A model generated the notes under the pieces. That model worked only from the letters and a program-made list of their open reading frames with translations, had not been told where the DNA came from and ran no database searches. Shown in pieces: positions 42,839 through 53,178 of a DNA stretch of 64,000 bases. Origin of the DNA: Halothiobacillus sp. (lineage in GTDB: Bacteria > Pseudomonadota > Gammaproteobacteria > Halothiobacillales > Halothiobacillaceae); assembly GCA_016278265.1 (NCBI GenBank), contig JADQCE010000001.1, forward strand, positions 855,564 through 919,563, in the 5' to 3' direction. The first letter of the stretch is position 1. The number at the start of each line of letters is the position of its first letter. The translations under genes and the position numbers were made by a program.

Positions 42839-43285
42839 TCAGTCGGTTTCGCGAACGGTGAAGCTCTCGCCGCAACCGCAGCTGTCTTCGACGTTGGGAT
42901 TGTTGACGTGAAGCATGCGGGTCAGACCGTCGACCACGTAATCCAGCTCCGAGCCGTGGATGGTCTCCAGGCTCTGGGGATCGGTGATGATGGGCATGCC
43001 GTCACAGTCGAACCACAGATCGTCCTCGGCGACGTCGTGCGCCACGTCCATCACGTAGGCAAACCCAGAACAGCCCGATTTCTTCGTCCCCAGCCGCAGC
43101 CCCAGCGCCGCCGGATCGTCGGCAAAGGTGCGCTCGAGGTGCTTGCGGGCGGCCTCGGTCATGGTCAACCGCTGCCCGGCAGGCAGGGCGGCGGCGCGTT
43201 CGCGCGCGGCCTCGATGCGGGCCGGGTCGACCGGCGTGATCGGGGTGTCGTTGACGGGTTGTGCGCTGTGCGTTTGAGCGGTCAT
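42839..43285 (-). CDS. sufA: A-type Fe-S carrier (SufA/HesB family)
   Basis: The 148-residue protein has a 45-residue variable N-terminus and a HesB/IscA domain. The three conserved cysteines are in KKSGCSGFAYVMD and DSCGCGESFTV. A-type carriers ferry Fe-S clusters to apoproteins. The ATG at 43285 has GGAGG seven bases upstream; the open frame extends back into the palindromic element, which I do not count as coding. The long N-terminal extension (THSAQPVNDTPITPVD) is unusual for SufA. Context supports a suf role over IscA or ErpA. Confidence 0.85.
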   Translation of the reverse strand: MTAQTHSAQPVNDTPITPVDPARIEAARERAAALPAGQRLTMTEAARKHLERTFADDPAALGLRLGTKKSGCSGFAYVMDVAHDVAEDDLWFDCDGMPIITDPQSLETIHGSELDYVVDGLTRMLHVNNPNVEDSCGCGESFTVRETD

Positions 43286-43313
43286 GGACCACCTCCAGTA
43301 ATGTTCGCCGTTC

Positions 43314-43581
43314 GGGAAATTCTGCACGAATGGCATGCCGCTCTGGCCTAGCGAGCCGTTCGTGATTCAGGCGCGTCGTCGCCGGCGTGCCGGTGGTCAC
43401 GTCAAGACGACGCAACACCGAGCACGGGCGGCTCGCCAGGCCCCGCAGGGCGCGCCTTGAGCCGGGCATCTGCTGTGTTCTCGTCCTTGGAAAGAGAATA
43501 ACTCTTCCGCGGCGGACGAACGCCTTGCATCTGCCCGGCTCAAGGCACGCAGAGCGGTATGGCATTCGTGCAGAGTTTCCC
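43314..43581. repeat. Composite palindromic element with three-way-junction fold
   Basis: An outer stem (43314-43345 with 43550-43581; 29 of 32 bases pair) encloses two internal inverted repeats. The first is 43346-43380 with 43406-43441, containing perfect GCGTCGTC/GACGACGC (43373-43380, 43406-43413) and a GCGAGCCG/CGGCTCGC match. The second is 43451-43496 with 43502-43549, containing CCTTGAGCCGGGCA on one side and its complement on the other, around a five-base AATAA loop. The whole unit fills the gap between the Rieske gene (whose stop begins in its right edge) and sufA. It may be a dispersed MITE/BIME-like repeat or a structured RNA. Confidence 0.8.
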
Positions 43582-43919
43582 TAGTCGTCGCGCGGCGTCT
43601 TGGCGACAAAAATGGTGTCGTTTTCGACTCGGACATCGTAACAGTCGATCGGCTCATACGCCGGGGCCGACAGGGCCTCACCATCCTTCAGGCAGAACTC
43701 CGCGTCGTGCCACGGGCAGGTCAGGATGTCGCCGTCTAGGCGTCCTTCCGAGATGGGCAGTTCCTGGTGGCTGCATTCGTCAATCACCGCGAGTATCACG
43801 CCGTCGGCATTGACCACGAGGATGTCGGCATCGGGACCTTCCACCACGCGGCGCTCTCCCGGCGCGAGCTCTCGCTGCTCGCAGACCCGGATCCAGTTTT
43901 CGTCGAGGGATTCGCTCAC
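43581..43919 (-). CDS. Rieske-type [2Fe-2S] ferredoxin in the suf operon
   Basis: This small soluble Rieske protein has the cluster ligands in CSHQELPISEG and CPWHDAEF (CxH and CxxH), with the expected spacing of about 16 residues. From the GTG at 43919 (MSESLDENWIRVCEQ) it has 112 residues. An ATG at 43991 would overlap sufT and extend a nonconserved N-terminus. Rieske ferredoxins next to sufS/sufT occur in several proteobacterial suf operons and may donate electrons for cluster assembly or repair. That role is an inference. Confidence 0.83.
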   Translation of the reverse strand: MSESLDENWIRVCEQRELAPGERRVVEGPDADILVVNADGVILAVIDECSHQELPISEGRLDGDILTCPWHDAEFCLKDGEALSAPAYEPIDCYDVRVENDTIFVAKTPRDD

Positions 43920-43971
43920 GATTTCACTCTTAACGGTTTGATTTCTTACGGACGGGTTCGTTCCAACCGCG

Positions 43972-44517
43972 CTAAAACATGCCCGTGGCAAGCTTCGCCT
44001 CGTCGGACATCATCTCGCGGCTCCAGGGCGGATCGAATACCAGCTCGACGGCGGCCTCTTCGATGGTGGGGATCTCCATGATCCGCTGATGCGCGTCCGA
44101 GGCGATCACGCCACCCATGCCGCAACCCGGTGCGGTCAGGGTCATGTCGACTTCCACCCGGCGACCGGCGACCGGCAGTGACTCCACCTTGACCTTGTAG
44201 ACCAGGCCGAGATCGACGATGTTGATCGGGATCTCGGGGTCGAACACGCCGCGCAGCTGTTCCCAGACCATCTCCTCGACGTCCCCGTCGGAGGCATTTT
44301 CCGGCAACTCGGGCTGCGGGGGCGGCTCCTTGCCCAGCGCGTCCGCATCCTTGCCCTCGACCCGGAGCAAATGGCCGCGCGCCTTGATGGTGAAGCTGCC
44401 CCCCAGGGCCTGCATCAATTCGACGGGCGTGTCCTTCGAGGCGAGCACTTTCTGCCCCGAGGGCACCATCGTGCAGACCACGTCACGGGCAAGTCGGATG
44501 CGTTCCATCGGTTCCAC
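43972..44517 (-). CDS. sufT: SufT-family Fe-S maturation factor (DUF59/MIP18)
   Basis: The 181-residue protein has an N-terminal region of about 85 residues and a C-terminal DUF59/PaaD-like domain (about 85-175): FDPEIPINIVDLGLVYKV and LTAPGCGMGGVIASD carry the family glutamate/asparagine and the cysteine region. SufT helps mature Fe-S proteins under high demand. The extended N-terminus with TMVPSGQKVLA is typical of the SufT branch rather than PaaD. It lies 23 bases downstream of sufS. Confidence 0.88.
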   Translation of the reverse strand: MEPMERIRLARDVVCTMVPSGQKVLASKDTPVELMQALGGSFTIKARGHLLRVEGKDADALGKEPPPQPELPENASDGDVEEMVWEQLRGVFDPEIPINIVDLGLVYKVKVESLPVAGRRVEVDMTLTAPGCGMGGVIASDAHQRIMEIPTIEEAAVELVFDPPWSREMMSDEAKLATGMF

Positions 44518-44540
44518 GGTTGGTTCTCTCCGGTGGTTGG

Positions 44541-45782
44541 TCAGACGAGCATGTCGCGCACGCGGGCGACCGCGGCGACGAACTGGTCGATCTCGTCGAG
44601 TGTGTTGTAGAAGGCCGCTGAAGCGCGGGCCGTACCGGCCGGCGCGTCAAAGCAATGCATCAACGGCATGGCGCAGTGATGGCCGGTACGCACCGCAATG
44701 CCCATCGAGTCGAGCAGGGTGCCGATATCGTGCGGATGGGCTCCGTCGACGAGAAACGAGACCACCGGCACCTTGTGCGCCGCCTGACCGACGATCCGCA
44801 GCCCGGGGATCTCGGTCAGTCCGCGGGTCATGCGCTCAAGCAGGGCGGCCTCGTGGCGTTCGATCGCCAGCCAGTCGAGCCCATCGGCCCATTCGAGTGC
44901 CGCGCCAAAGCCGATCGCGCCCTCGATATTGGGGGTGCCGGCCTCGAATTTCGATGGCGGCGGGGCGAAACGCACGCCGTCAAAGCGCACCTCTTCGATC
45001 ATGTCGCCGCCACCCATGAACGGTGGCAGGCGATCAAGCCAGTCGCCACGGGCGTAAAGCGCGCCGACGCCACTGGGGCCGAAGACCTTGTGACTGGAAC
45101 AGGTGTAGAAGTCGCAGCCAAGCGCCTGGACATCCACCGGCCCGTGCGGCAGACCCTGGGCGCCATCAACGAGCAACGGCACATCGCTTTCGTGGGCGAT
45201 CTTGGCGATTCGTGCCACCGGGTTGACCGTCCCCAATGCATTGGAGACGTGGTTGACCGCCACGAGCCGCGTGCGATCGGTGATCAGGTCGGGCAGGGCG
45301 TCGATCTTGAGCTCGCCCCGTTCATTGACCGGGATGGTGCGGACCACGATCCCCTTGCGCTGCCCGAGCATCAGCCACGGCACGATGTTGGCGTGGTGCT
45401 CGAGCTCGCTCAAGATCACCTCGTCACCGACCCGCCAGTCGTCCGACAGCGAATGGGCCAGCAGATTGATCGCCTCAGTCACACCGCGAACGAAGACGAT
45501 TTCCCGGTCGCTGTCGGCATTCAGCGAGCGGGCGATCCGCGTGCGGGCGTTTTCGAAACGCTCGCTGGCACGGGCCGAAAGCGTATGCACGCCACGATGA
45601 ATGTTGGCGTTGTCGCGCTCGTAGAACTCGCGGATCGTGTCGATGACGACCTGCGGTTTCTGCGTGGTGGCCGCGTTGTCGAGATAGACCAACGGCTTGC
45701 CATGCACCTCTTGGTCGAGCGCCGGGAACTGGGCCCGGATCGCGTCGACCGAGAACGGCTGGGTGCGACCATCGCCTGCCAT
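44541..45782 (-). CDS. sufS: Cysteine desulfurase SufS
   Basis: SufS is the PLP enzyme that mobilises sulfur from cysteine as a persulfide. The 413-residue group II desulfurase has the PLP-lysine region CSSHKVFGPSGVGALYA and the active-site cysteine in RTGHHCAMPLM. The N-terminal YLDNAATTQKP motif is also present. The ATG at 45782 overlaps the sufD stop (ATGA); a GTG one codon earlier is also possible. It works with SufE, encoded at the end of the operon. Confidence 0.95.
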   Translation of the reverse strand: MAGDGRTQPFSVDAIRAQFPALDQEVHGKPLVYLDNAATTQKPQVVIDTIREFYERDNANIHRGVHTLSARASERFENARTRIARSLNADSDREIVFVRGVTEAINLLAHSLSDDWRVGDEVILSELEHHANIVPWLMLGQRKGIVVRTIPVNERGELKIDALPDLITDRTRLVAVNHVSNALGTVNPVARIAKIAHESDVPLLVDGAQGLPHGPVDVQALGCDFYTCSSHKVFGPSGVGALYARGDWLDRLPPFMGGGDMIEEVRFDGVRFAPPPSKFEAGTPNIEGAIGFGAALEWADGLDWLAIERHEAALLERMTRGLTEIPGLRIVGQAAHKVPVVSFLVDGAHPHDIGTLLDSMGIAVRTGHHCAMPLMHCFDAPAGTARASAAFYNTLDEIDQFVAAVARVRDMLV

Positions 45783-47077
45783 CACGCCGTCTCGTTGCCG
45801 GCGGTGTCACGGTCGCCGAGACGCTGCTCGACGCGCTCGGTGAGCCAGTCGCGCAGTTCGACCAGCGGAATCTCGTCGATGACCTCCTGGGCAAACCCCG
45901 CGATCAGCAGGCCACGAGCCTCGTCCAGTTGCAGGCCGCGAGAGCGCAGGTAGAACAGCGCTTCCTCGTCGAGTCGGCCGATGGTTGCGCCGTGCGAGCA
46001 GCTGACGTCATCGGCGTAGATCTCGAGCTCGGGCTTGGCGTCGATCTCGGCGTTGTCCGACAGGATCAGGTTGTTGCTCGACTGGTAGGCCTGGATGCGC
46101 TGGGCATCTTCCTCGATCAGGATGCGGCCCTTGAAGATACCGCGGCCCGCGTCGTCGGCGATGGTGCGGTAATGCTCGTTGCTGGTGGTGTCGGCGGCCG
46201 CGTGCGTGATGCGGGTATGGGTGTCCAGCACCTGTTTGCCGCGCGGCATCATCAGCCCGATCAGGTCGACATGCGCGCCGGAACCGCCGACGTGGATGTC
46301 GTATTCCCGGCGGATCATCTGCCCACCGAGCTGGACGTTGTGGCTGTGATAGCGCGCATCCCGCTCCAGCGAGACGAACGTGCGTTCGGTCGCCAGGCGC
46401 CTCGCCCCATCCAGGCCAAGGGCGATGTGGGTCAACACGGCGTTGGCGGCGATCGTCGAGACGATCACGCTGTTGCGCCAGGACGGTTGCTCACCAACCG
46501 TCTCGATGTGCTCGATCAGCGTCGCGCTTGAGCTTTGACCCAGTCGAACCAGCACCCGCGGGTGGCTCATCACCGACTCGGTCGCCCCGTCGAGCCACTC
46601 GACGACGATCGGCCGGTCGATGACCGCATTGGCCGCCACGTCGATCACCACGCCCTCGCGGGCCATCGCCGTGTTCAGCGTGACCAGGGCGTCGTTGGGG
46701 TTCTCGACGCTCGGTGCCGGCGTCGGCGAGAAGGCCGCTTGTCGAGTGTCCTCGTCGGCATCGGGAAGTGCAGTGAGCGTCAGCCCCTCGGGCACGTCGT
46801 TCGGTACACCCTCGAACACGCCGTCGATAAAGCGCAGACGTAGCGGGTTGTCCAACGGCAGGCGGACGCTCGGTTCGATATCCGCGCCCACGCCGGTCGG
46901 GGCAGTGAATTCACCCCGTTGAATCGCGCGCAGGTTGGTCCAGCGCCATTCCTCGTCACGCAGACCGGGCAGGCCGAGCGTTTCGGCCTGTTCACGTGCC
47001 GTGCGGGCGATCGCCTTGGGGGCCGCGGCCGTTTCCGGCATGGCCGTCTTGAGCCAGTCGGGAAGCTCTTTGCGCAT
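45782..47077 (-). CDS. sufD: Fe-S cluster scaffold subunit SufD
   Basis: The 431-residue protein is the SufB-related partner in the SufBC2D complex. The C-terminal beta-helical core includes NEHYRTIADDAGRGIFKGRILIEEDAQ (GRGIFKG is diagnostic) and DDVSCSHGATIGRLDEEALFYLRSRG, with its conserved His. The N-terminal helical region has LRDEEWRWTNL. The ATG at 47077 overlaps the sufC stop; a GTG lies one codon upstream. Confidence 0.94.
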   Translation of the reverse strand: MRKELPDWLKTAMPETAAAPKAIARTAREQAETLGLPGLRDEEWRWTNLRAIQRGEFTAPTGVGADIEPSVRLPLDNPLRLRFIDGVFEGVPNDVPEGLTLTALPDADEDTRQAAFSPTPAPSVENPNDALVTLNTAMAREGVVIDVAANAVIDRPIVVEWLDGATESVMSHPRVLVRLGQSSSATLIEHIETVGEQPSWRNSVIVSTIAANAVLTHIALGLDGARRLATERTFVSLERDARYHSHNVQLGGQMIRREYDIHVGGSGAHVDLIGLMMPRGKQVLDTHTRITHAAADTTSNEHYRTIADDAGRGIFKGRILIEEDAQRIQAYQSSNNLILSDNAEIDAKPELEIYADDVSCSHGATIGRLDEEALFYLRSRGLQLDEARGLLIAGFAQEVIDEIPLVELRDWLTERVEQRLGDRDTAGNETA

Positions 47078-47832
47078 CACGATGCCTCCTCGAGAATCTC
47101 CTGGTAACCCTCGGCTTCAAGGCGATGGGCAAGGGACTTGTCACCGGACTTGATGATCTTGCCCTTGTAGAGCACGTGGACGAAGTCCGGCTCGACGTAG
47201 TTGAGCAGGCGCTGGTAGTGCGTGACCAGGATGATGCCGCGCTCTTCGCCGCGCATGCGGTTGATCCCCTCGGAGACCACCTTCAGCGCGTCGATGTCCA
47301 GGCCCGAATCGGTCTCGTCGAGCAGGGCGAGCTTGGGCTCGAGCAGCAGCATCTGCAGGATTTCATTGCGCTTTTTCTCGCCGCCGGAGAAACCCGCGTT
47401 CACGCCGCGGTGCAGGAAGGCATCGTCCATGTCCATGCTGGCGACCAGCTCGCGCACCTGCTTCATGAAGGTGAAGGTGTCGACTTCGTCGAGCCCTTGC
47501 GCCTCGCGCTTGGCGTTGAGCGCTTCCTTGAGCAGGTAGATGTTCTTGACGCCCGGGATCTCGACCGGATGTTGAAAGCCCAGCAGCATGCCGGCCACCG
47601 CGCGCTCCTCGGTCTCCATCTCCAGGAGATCGTGACCGTCGAAGGTGATGGTCCCTTCAGTGACTTCGTAGCCGTCACGGCCGCCGAGCACGTGGCAGAG
47701 CGTGCTCTTGCCCGAGCCGTTCGGCCCCATGATGGCGTGGACCTCACCGGCATTGATGGTCAGGTTGATGCCCTTGAGGATCTCCTTGCCATCGATTACG
47801 GCGTGCAAGTTCTTGATTTCTAGAAGTGCCAT
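47077..47832 (-). CDS. sufC: Fe-S assembly ATPase SufC
   Basis: The 251-residue ABC-type ATPase powers the SufBC2D scaffold. It has Walker A GPNGSGKST, the signature FSGGEKKRNEILQ and Walker B LALLDETDSGLDIDAL. There is no membrane-spanning partner, as expected for SufC. It starts 61 bases after sufB, the largest gap within the core operon; I see no strong hairpin there. Confidence 0.96.
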   Translation of the reverse strand: MALLEIKNLHAVIDGKEILKGINLTINAGEVHAIMGPNGSGKSTLCHVLGGRDGYEVTEGTITFDGHDLLEMETEERAVAGMLLGFQHPVEIPGVKNIYLLKEALNAKREAQGLDEVDTFTFMKQVRELVASMDMDDAFLHRGVNAGFSGGEKKRNEILQMLLLEPKLALLDETDSGLDIDALKVVSEGINRMRGEERGIILVTHYQRLLNYVEPDFVHVLYKGKIIKSGDKSLAHRLEAEGYQEILEEAS

Positions 47833-47893
47833 GTTGAAAAAGCCTTTGTAAAGTGTTCGGTTAACCCAATGTTTATAAGGTGTTTTCTCGGGA

Positions 47894-49366
<1,473 letters not shown>

Positions 49367-49373
49367 GTCGTTA

Positions 49374-49958
49374 TCACCTGGTCGAAGGCTGGTGGCCGGT
49401 CGGTCGTGCCGCCCGGCGGTGTTCGTGTTCGGAATCCGTTGAGGGACCGCTAGTCCGAGAGGGAGCATCGGCGTCCATCACCTCGCCACCGCGTGACCGT
49501 TCATACCAGACCGGCACCTGGGTCGTAGCCGTGCTGCCTTTCACCGGCCGCGTCATGTCGGCTAGCGTGGTCGCGTCGAGGAGGGCGTGCACGCCCCGAT
49601 TGATCGCCTCCCAGTGTGGTCGGACCACGCAATCACTCTGCATCGAGCAATCATGATCGGGACGGAAGCAGTCGGTCATCGCGATCGGCCCGTCGATGGC
49701 CTCGATTATTTCGGCAAGCGTGATCTCCTTGGCCGGACGGGCGAGAAAATAGCCGCCGCTACGCCCCTGGCGAGACTGCACGATGCCCTCGCCGTTGAGG
49801 AGCTTGAGCAATTTTCCTACCGTGGGCATGTTGATGCCGGTGCGCTCCGCAAGCGCCCGTGCATTGGCTCGCTGCTCGCTGGGTTTCTCGCGCGGATCGC
49901 CGGCCAGCGCCGTCAGCAGCACGATTGCGTAATCGCTCAGTCGGCTGATCTTCAACAT
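49374..49958 (-). CDS. Rrf2-family Fe-S-sensing repressor of the suf operon
   Basis: The 194-residue protein has an N-terminal winged helix-turn-helix ([19 protein letters not shown]) and the Fe-S ligand region [15 protein letters not shown], three cysteines spaced as in Isc[13 protein letters not shown] wing is conserved. The C-terminal 45 residues (from about 150) are Arg/Ser/Thr-rich and probably disordered. As first gene of suf it is likely to sense cluster status and repress the operon, as IscR/SufR-type regulators do. The ATG at 49958 matches the family start. Confidence 0.88.
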   Translation of the reverse strand: MLKISRLSDYAIVLLTALAGDPREKPSEQRANARALAERTGINMPTVGKLLKLLNGEGIVQSRQGRSGGYFLARPAKEITLAEIIEAIDGPIAMTDCFRPDHDCSMQSDCVVRPHWEAINRGVHALLDATTLADMTRPVKGSTATTQVPVWYERSRGGEVMDADAPSRTSGPSTDSEHEHRRAARPTGHQPSTR

Positions 49959-50035
49959 GCCTGCCTCCGCGGGTAGCGGTCCAATGTCCCCGGTAGCCAG
50001 CGGCAAAAGGGCGCCACGGGCAACGGGATAAGTGC

Positions 50036-50065
50036 GTTAAAAGTACTAAAACGGTACGGTTTAAT
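50036..50065 (-). promoter_or_regulatory. Candidate Rrf2/IscR-type operator upstream of suf
   Basis: An AT-rich patch contains TACTAAAACGGTA (50044-50056), an imperfect dyad of the TACY-N5-GGTA type flanked by AAAAG and GGTTTAA. The half-site length and five-base centre resemble IscR type 1 sites. It is about 80-90 bases upstream of the regulator start, in the only AT-rich stretch of the suf-miaB divergent region. No exact consensus match, so the call is tentative. Confidence 0.45.
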
Positions 50066-50211
50066 CAAGCCGCGGTAGAGGAGCGAGTTACAGCATGACC
50101 TCAGCGTCGCACTAATCGGGCTTAAGCCTTTGTCTGCGCTTCGATTTGGAAGCGATTTCTGCTATCTTTCGCCCCCTTTCCCCACGCCGGAATGACGAGG
50201 AATTCGTTTAC

Positions 50212-51633
50212 GTGACGACCACAGCCACCGACAAGACATCCGTGCCCACCGATGGCGCCGGCAAGCGGCTCTACATCAAGACCTGGGGCTGCCAGATGAA
50301 CGAGTACGATTCGGCGAAGATGGCCGACGTGCTTGGGGTGTCCAGCGGCTTTGAGCCGGTTGCCGACCCGGCCGATGCCGACGTCATCCTGCTCAACACC
50401 TGCTCGATCCGCGAAAAGGCACAGGAAAAGGTGTTCTCCCAACTGGGCCAGTGGCGCCCTCTCAAGGAAAAGAACCCGGACCTGATCATCGGCGTGGGCG
50501 GTTGTGTTGCGAGTCAGGAAGGCGAGGCGCTGCGCGAGCGTGCGCCGTTCGTCGATATCGTCTTCGGCCCGCAGACGCTCCACCGGCTGCCGGAGATGGT
50601 GGCGGTGGTCGAGGCCGAGCGAAAGCCGGTGGTCGACATCTCCTTCCCGGAGATCGAGAAGTTCGACAACCTGCCGGACCCGCGCGCCGACGGCCCGGTC
50701 GCGTTCGTCTCGATCATGGAAGGTTGCTCGAAGTACTGCACCTTCTGCGTGGTGCCGTACACCCGCGGCGAGGAGATTTCCCGACCGTTCGACGATGTCG
50801 TGGCTGAGGTCGCGGATCTCGCCGAGCAGGGCGTGCGCGAGGTCAATCTGCTGGGGCAGAACGTCAACGCCTTCCAGGGTCCGATGCATGACGGTCAGAT
50901 CGCCGATCTCGCGCTGCTGATCGAGGTCATCGCCCAGATCGAAGGTATCGACCGTATCCGGTTCACTACGTCCCACCCGGTGGAGTTCACCGATCGCCTG
51001 ATCGAGGCCTACCGCAACGTGCCGGAGCTGGCGAGCTTCCTGCACCTGCCGGTCCAATCGGGTTCCGACCGGGTGCTGGCCCTGATGAAGCGCGGCCACA
51101 CGGCCATGGAATACAAGTCCAAGATCCGCAAGCTGCGCGAGGCCCGTCCGGGCATCTCGATCTCCTCGGACTTCATCATCGGCTTCCCCGGCGAGACCGA
51201 GCGTGATTTCGAGCAGACCATGAAGCTGATCGAGGACATCGGCTTTGATCACTCGTTCTCGTTCGTCTACAGCGCACGGCCCGGTACGCCGGCGTCCAAC
51301 CTGCCGGACGACCAGCCCGAGGAAATCAAGAAGGCGCGTCTCAAGCGCCTGCAGACGCGCATTACCGAGTTCGAGCAGGAGATTTCCCGCTCGATGCTCG
51401 GCACGACGCAGACGGTGCTGGTGCAGGGACCGTCGAAGAAAGACCCGAACGAACTGATGGGCAAGACTGAGAACAATCGCAGCGTGATCTTCGGCGGTCG
51501 TCCGGGTCTGGTCGGCCTGTTCGTCGATGTCAAAATCACCCAGGTCAATCCGAACTCCCTGCGCGGCGAGTTCATCGACATCCACCCCACGGACCGTGAG
51601 CGGGCCAAGGCGCGAAAGCTGGTGGCAGCCTGA
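50212..51633 (+). CDS. miaB: tRNA-2-methylthio-N6-dimethylallyladenosine synthase MiaB
   Basis: MiaB is a radical SAM enzyme that adds the 2-methylthio group to i6A37 of tRNA. The 473-residue protein has the N-terminal MTTase cluster cysteines in [23 protein letters not shown] and [10 protein letters not shown], the radical-SAM CxxxCxxC in [16 protein letters not shown], and a C-terminal TRAM domain. The start is the GTG at 50212 with GAGGAA nine bases upstream; the open frame extends further but without support. It needs two 4Fe-4S clusters and sits beside the suf operon. Its TGA overlaps the next ATG by one base. Confidence 0.95.
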   Translation: MTTTATDKTSVPTDGAGKRLYIKTWGCQMNEYDSAKMADVLGVSSGFEPVADPADADVILLNTCSIREKAQEKVFSQLGQWRPLKEKNPDLIIGVGGCVASQEGEALRERAPFVDIVFGPQTLHRLPEMVAVVEAERKPVVDISFPEIEKFDNLPDPRADGPVAFVSIMEGCSKYCTFCVVPYTRGEEISRPFDDVVAEVADLAEQGVREVNLLGQNVNAFQGPMHDGQIADLALLIEVIAQIEGIDRIRFTTSHPVEFTDRLIEAYRNVPELASFLHLPVQSGSDRVLALMKRGHTAMEYKSKIRKLREARPGISISSDFIIGFPGETERDFEQTMKLIEDIGFDHSFSFVYSARPGTPASNLPDDQPEEIKKARLKRLQTRITEFEQEISRSMLGTTQTVLVQGPSKKDPNELMGKTENNRSVIFGGRPGLVGLFVDVKITQVNPNSLRGEFIDIHPTDRERAKARKLVAA

Positions 51634-52598
51634 TGACCGAAGCGAACGCGCAACGTCTCGAATTCGCCCTCGAACCGGCCGACAACGAGCGGCTGGCCAA
51701 TCTTGCCGGTACGTTCGACGAGCACCTGCGCATGATTGAGCGTCGCCTTGGTGTGGAGATCAACCATCGCGGCAACCTGTTTGCGGTGATCGGCCCGTCG
51801 GCCGTCGCCGATCAGGTCGAGACCCTGCTCGCCGACCTCTACAAGCTCAGCGATAGCCAGGTGATCGACCCGGAACGCGTCAATCTGGGTATGCAGCAGG
51901 CCGGCATGGAAGACGCGTCGCCCCCGCCAGGCGACGAGGTGCTGATCAAGACCCTGCGCGGCATCGTCCGCGGGCGGGGCAATCGTCAGGTGCAGTACCT
52001 CAAGGCGATTCGCGAGTCGGATCTCAACTTCGGCATCGGTCCGGCCGGCACCGGCAAGACCTATCTCGCCGTGGCCAGCGCCATCGATGCCTTCGAGCGC
52101 GGCCAGGTGCAGCGGATCGTGCTGGTACGCCCGGCCGTCGAGGCAGGCGAGAAGCTGGGCTTTCTGCCCGGTGATCTGGCGCAGAAGATCGACCCGTACC
52201 TGCGTCCCATGTACGACGCGCTCTACGAGATGATGGGCTTCGATAAGGTCAATCGCCTGATCGAACGCAGCGTGATCGAGGTAGCGCCGCTGGCCTTCAT
52301 GCGTGGTCGGACGCTCAACGAGTCGTTCGTCATCCTCGACGAGGCACAGAACACCAGCATCGAACAGATGAAGATGTTCCTGACCCGGATCGGCTTCGGC
52401 ACCTCCGCGGTGGTCACCGGCGACATCACCCAGGTCGACCTGCCCAAGGGCATGACCTCGGGTCTGCGCCACGCGATCGACATGCTCAGCGACGTCGAAG
52501 GGGTGCAGTTCACCTTCTTCCAGAGCCGCGACGTGGTGCGCCACCCCTTGGTCAAGCGCATCATCGATGCCTACGAGAGTCGGAGCAAGGCGGATTGA
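51633..52598 (+). CDS. ybeZ: PhoH-like protein YbeZ
   Basis: The 321-residue PhoH-family ATPase has Walker A GPAGTGKTYLAVA and Walker B ESFVILDEAQNT, plus motif RPAVEAGEKLGFLPGD. PhoH proteins are NTPases linked to RNA metabolism and act with YbeY in rRNA maturation. The N-terminal KH-like region (about 1-90) is of the YbeZ type. It follows miaB in a TGATG overlap and precedes ybeY. Confidence 0.93.
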   Translation: MTEANAQRLEFALEPADNERLANLAGTFDEHLRMIERRLGVEINHRGNLFAVIGPSAVADQVETLLADLYKLSDSQVIDPERVNLGMQQAGMEDASPPPGDEVLIKTLRGIVRGRGNRQVQYLKAIRESDLNFGIGPAGTGKTYLAVASAIDAFERGQVQRIVLVRPAVEAGEKLGFLPGDLAQKIDPYLRPMYDALYEMMGFDKVNRLIERSVIEVAPLAFMRGRTLNESFVILDEAQNTSIEQMKMFLTRIGFGTSAVVTGDITQVDLPKGMTSGLRHAIDMLSDVEGVQFTFFQSRDVVRHPLVKRIIDAYESRSKAD

Positions 52599-53086
52599 CC
52601 CGTTCGCTCCCGGTATCGGTTGATCGTCAGCGTGCCTGCGCATCCCGGTGCCCGTCGCGTCGAAATTTGATCGGCTGGGTCTCGCGCACCCTGGATGCAC
52701 TGGCACCGGAGGGGCCGGATGGCGGGGAGGTGACGATCCGCTACGTCGCACCTGACGAGAGCCGTTCGTTGAACGCGCAGTTCAGGCAGAAGGATCGGCC
52801 GACGAACGTGCTTTCCTTCCCGGCGGCCGACGACCCGTCGGATCTCGAGGTATTGCCGGGCTCGGAACTGCCATATCTGGGCGACCTGGTCATCTGTGCC
52901 GACGTCGTCGAGAGCGAAGCGAAGGAGCAGGGCAAGACTCGGCGCGAGCACCATGCACACATGGTGGTACATGGGATTTTGCACCTGTTGGGCTATGATC
53001 ACCTCACCGATGACGAGGCGGAACAGATGGAATCGATCGAGATTCGCGTGCTCGCCTCGTTGGGTTATCCCGATCCCTATGCCTGA
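52595..53086 (+). CDS. ybeY: Endoribonuclease YbeY
   Basis: YbeY is a zinc-dependent endoribonuclease required for 16S rRNA 3' maturation. The zinc site HMVVHGILHLLGYDH (HxxxHxxxxxxGHD-like) is intact, with NVLSFPAADD upstream. The product is 163 residues from a TTG at 52595 that shares bases with the TGA of ybeZ. No ATG lies before the conserved region, so the TTG is the best start. The extra N-terminal stretch (RQRACASRCPSRRN) is Arg/Cys-rich and poorly conserved, which leaves a small doubt about the exact start. Confidence 0.9.
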   Translation: MTRSLPVSVDRQRACASRCPSRRNLIGWVSRTLDALAPEGPDGGEVTIRYVAPDESRSLNAQFRQKDRPTNVLSFPAADDPSDLEVLPGSELPYLGDLVICADVVESEAKEQGKTRREHHAHMVVHGILHLLGYDHLTDDEAEQMESIEIRVLASLGYPDPYA

Positions 53087-53178
53087 ATCGTGAAGATCGA
53101 CACCGTGATTCCACATCTCGTTCACGTCGCATCCTTTTGATTTAATTACCTTTCCCAATTCCTTAACAAAGACGCCCC

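Noticed and set aside
43002..43565. A 187-codon frame through the palindromic element into sufA
   Set aside because: It is out of frame with sufA, spans the inverted repeats and gives an Arg/Cys-rich product typical of noncoding reads.
50122..51585. A 487-codon minus-strand open frame opposite miaB
   Set aside because: GC-rich coding DNA leaves long antisense frames. The plus strand has a complete MiaB with all cluster cysteines, and the antisense product resembles nothing.
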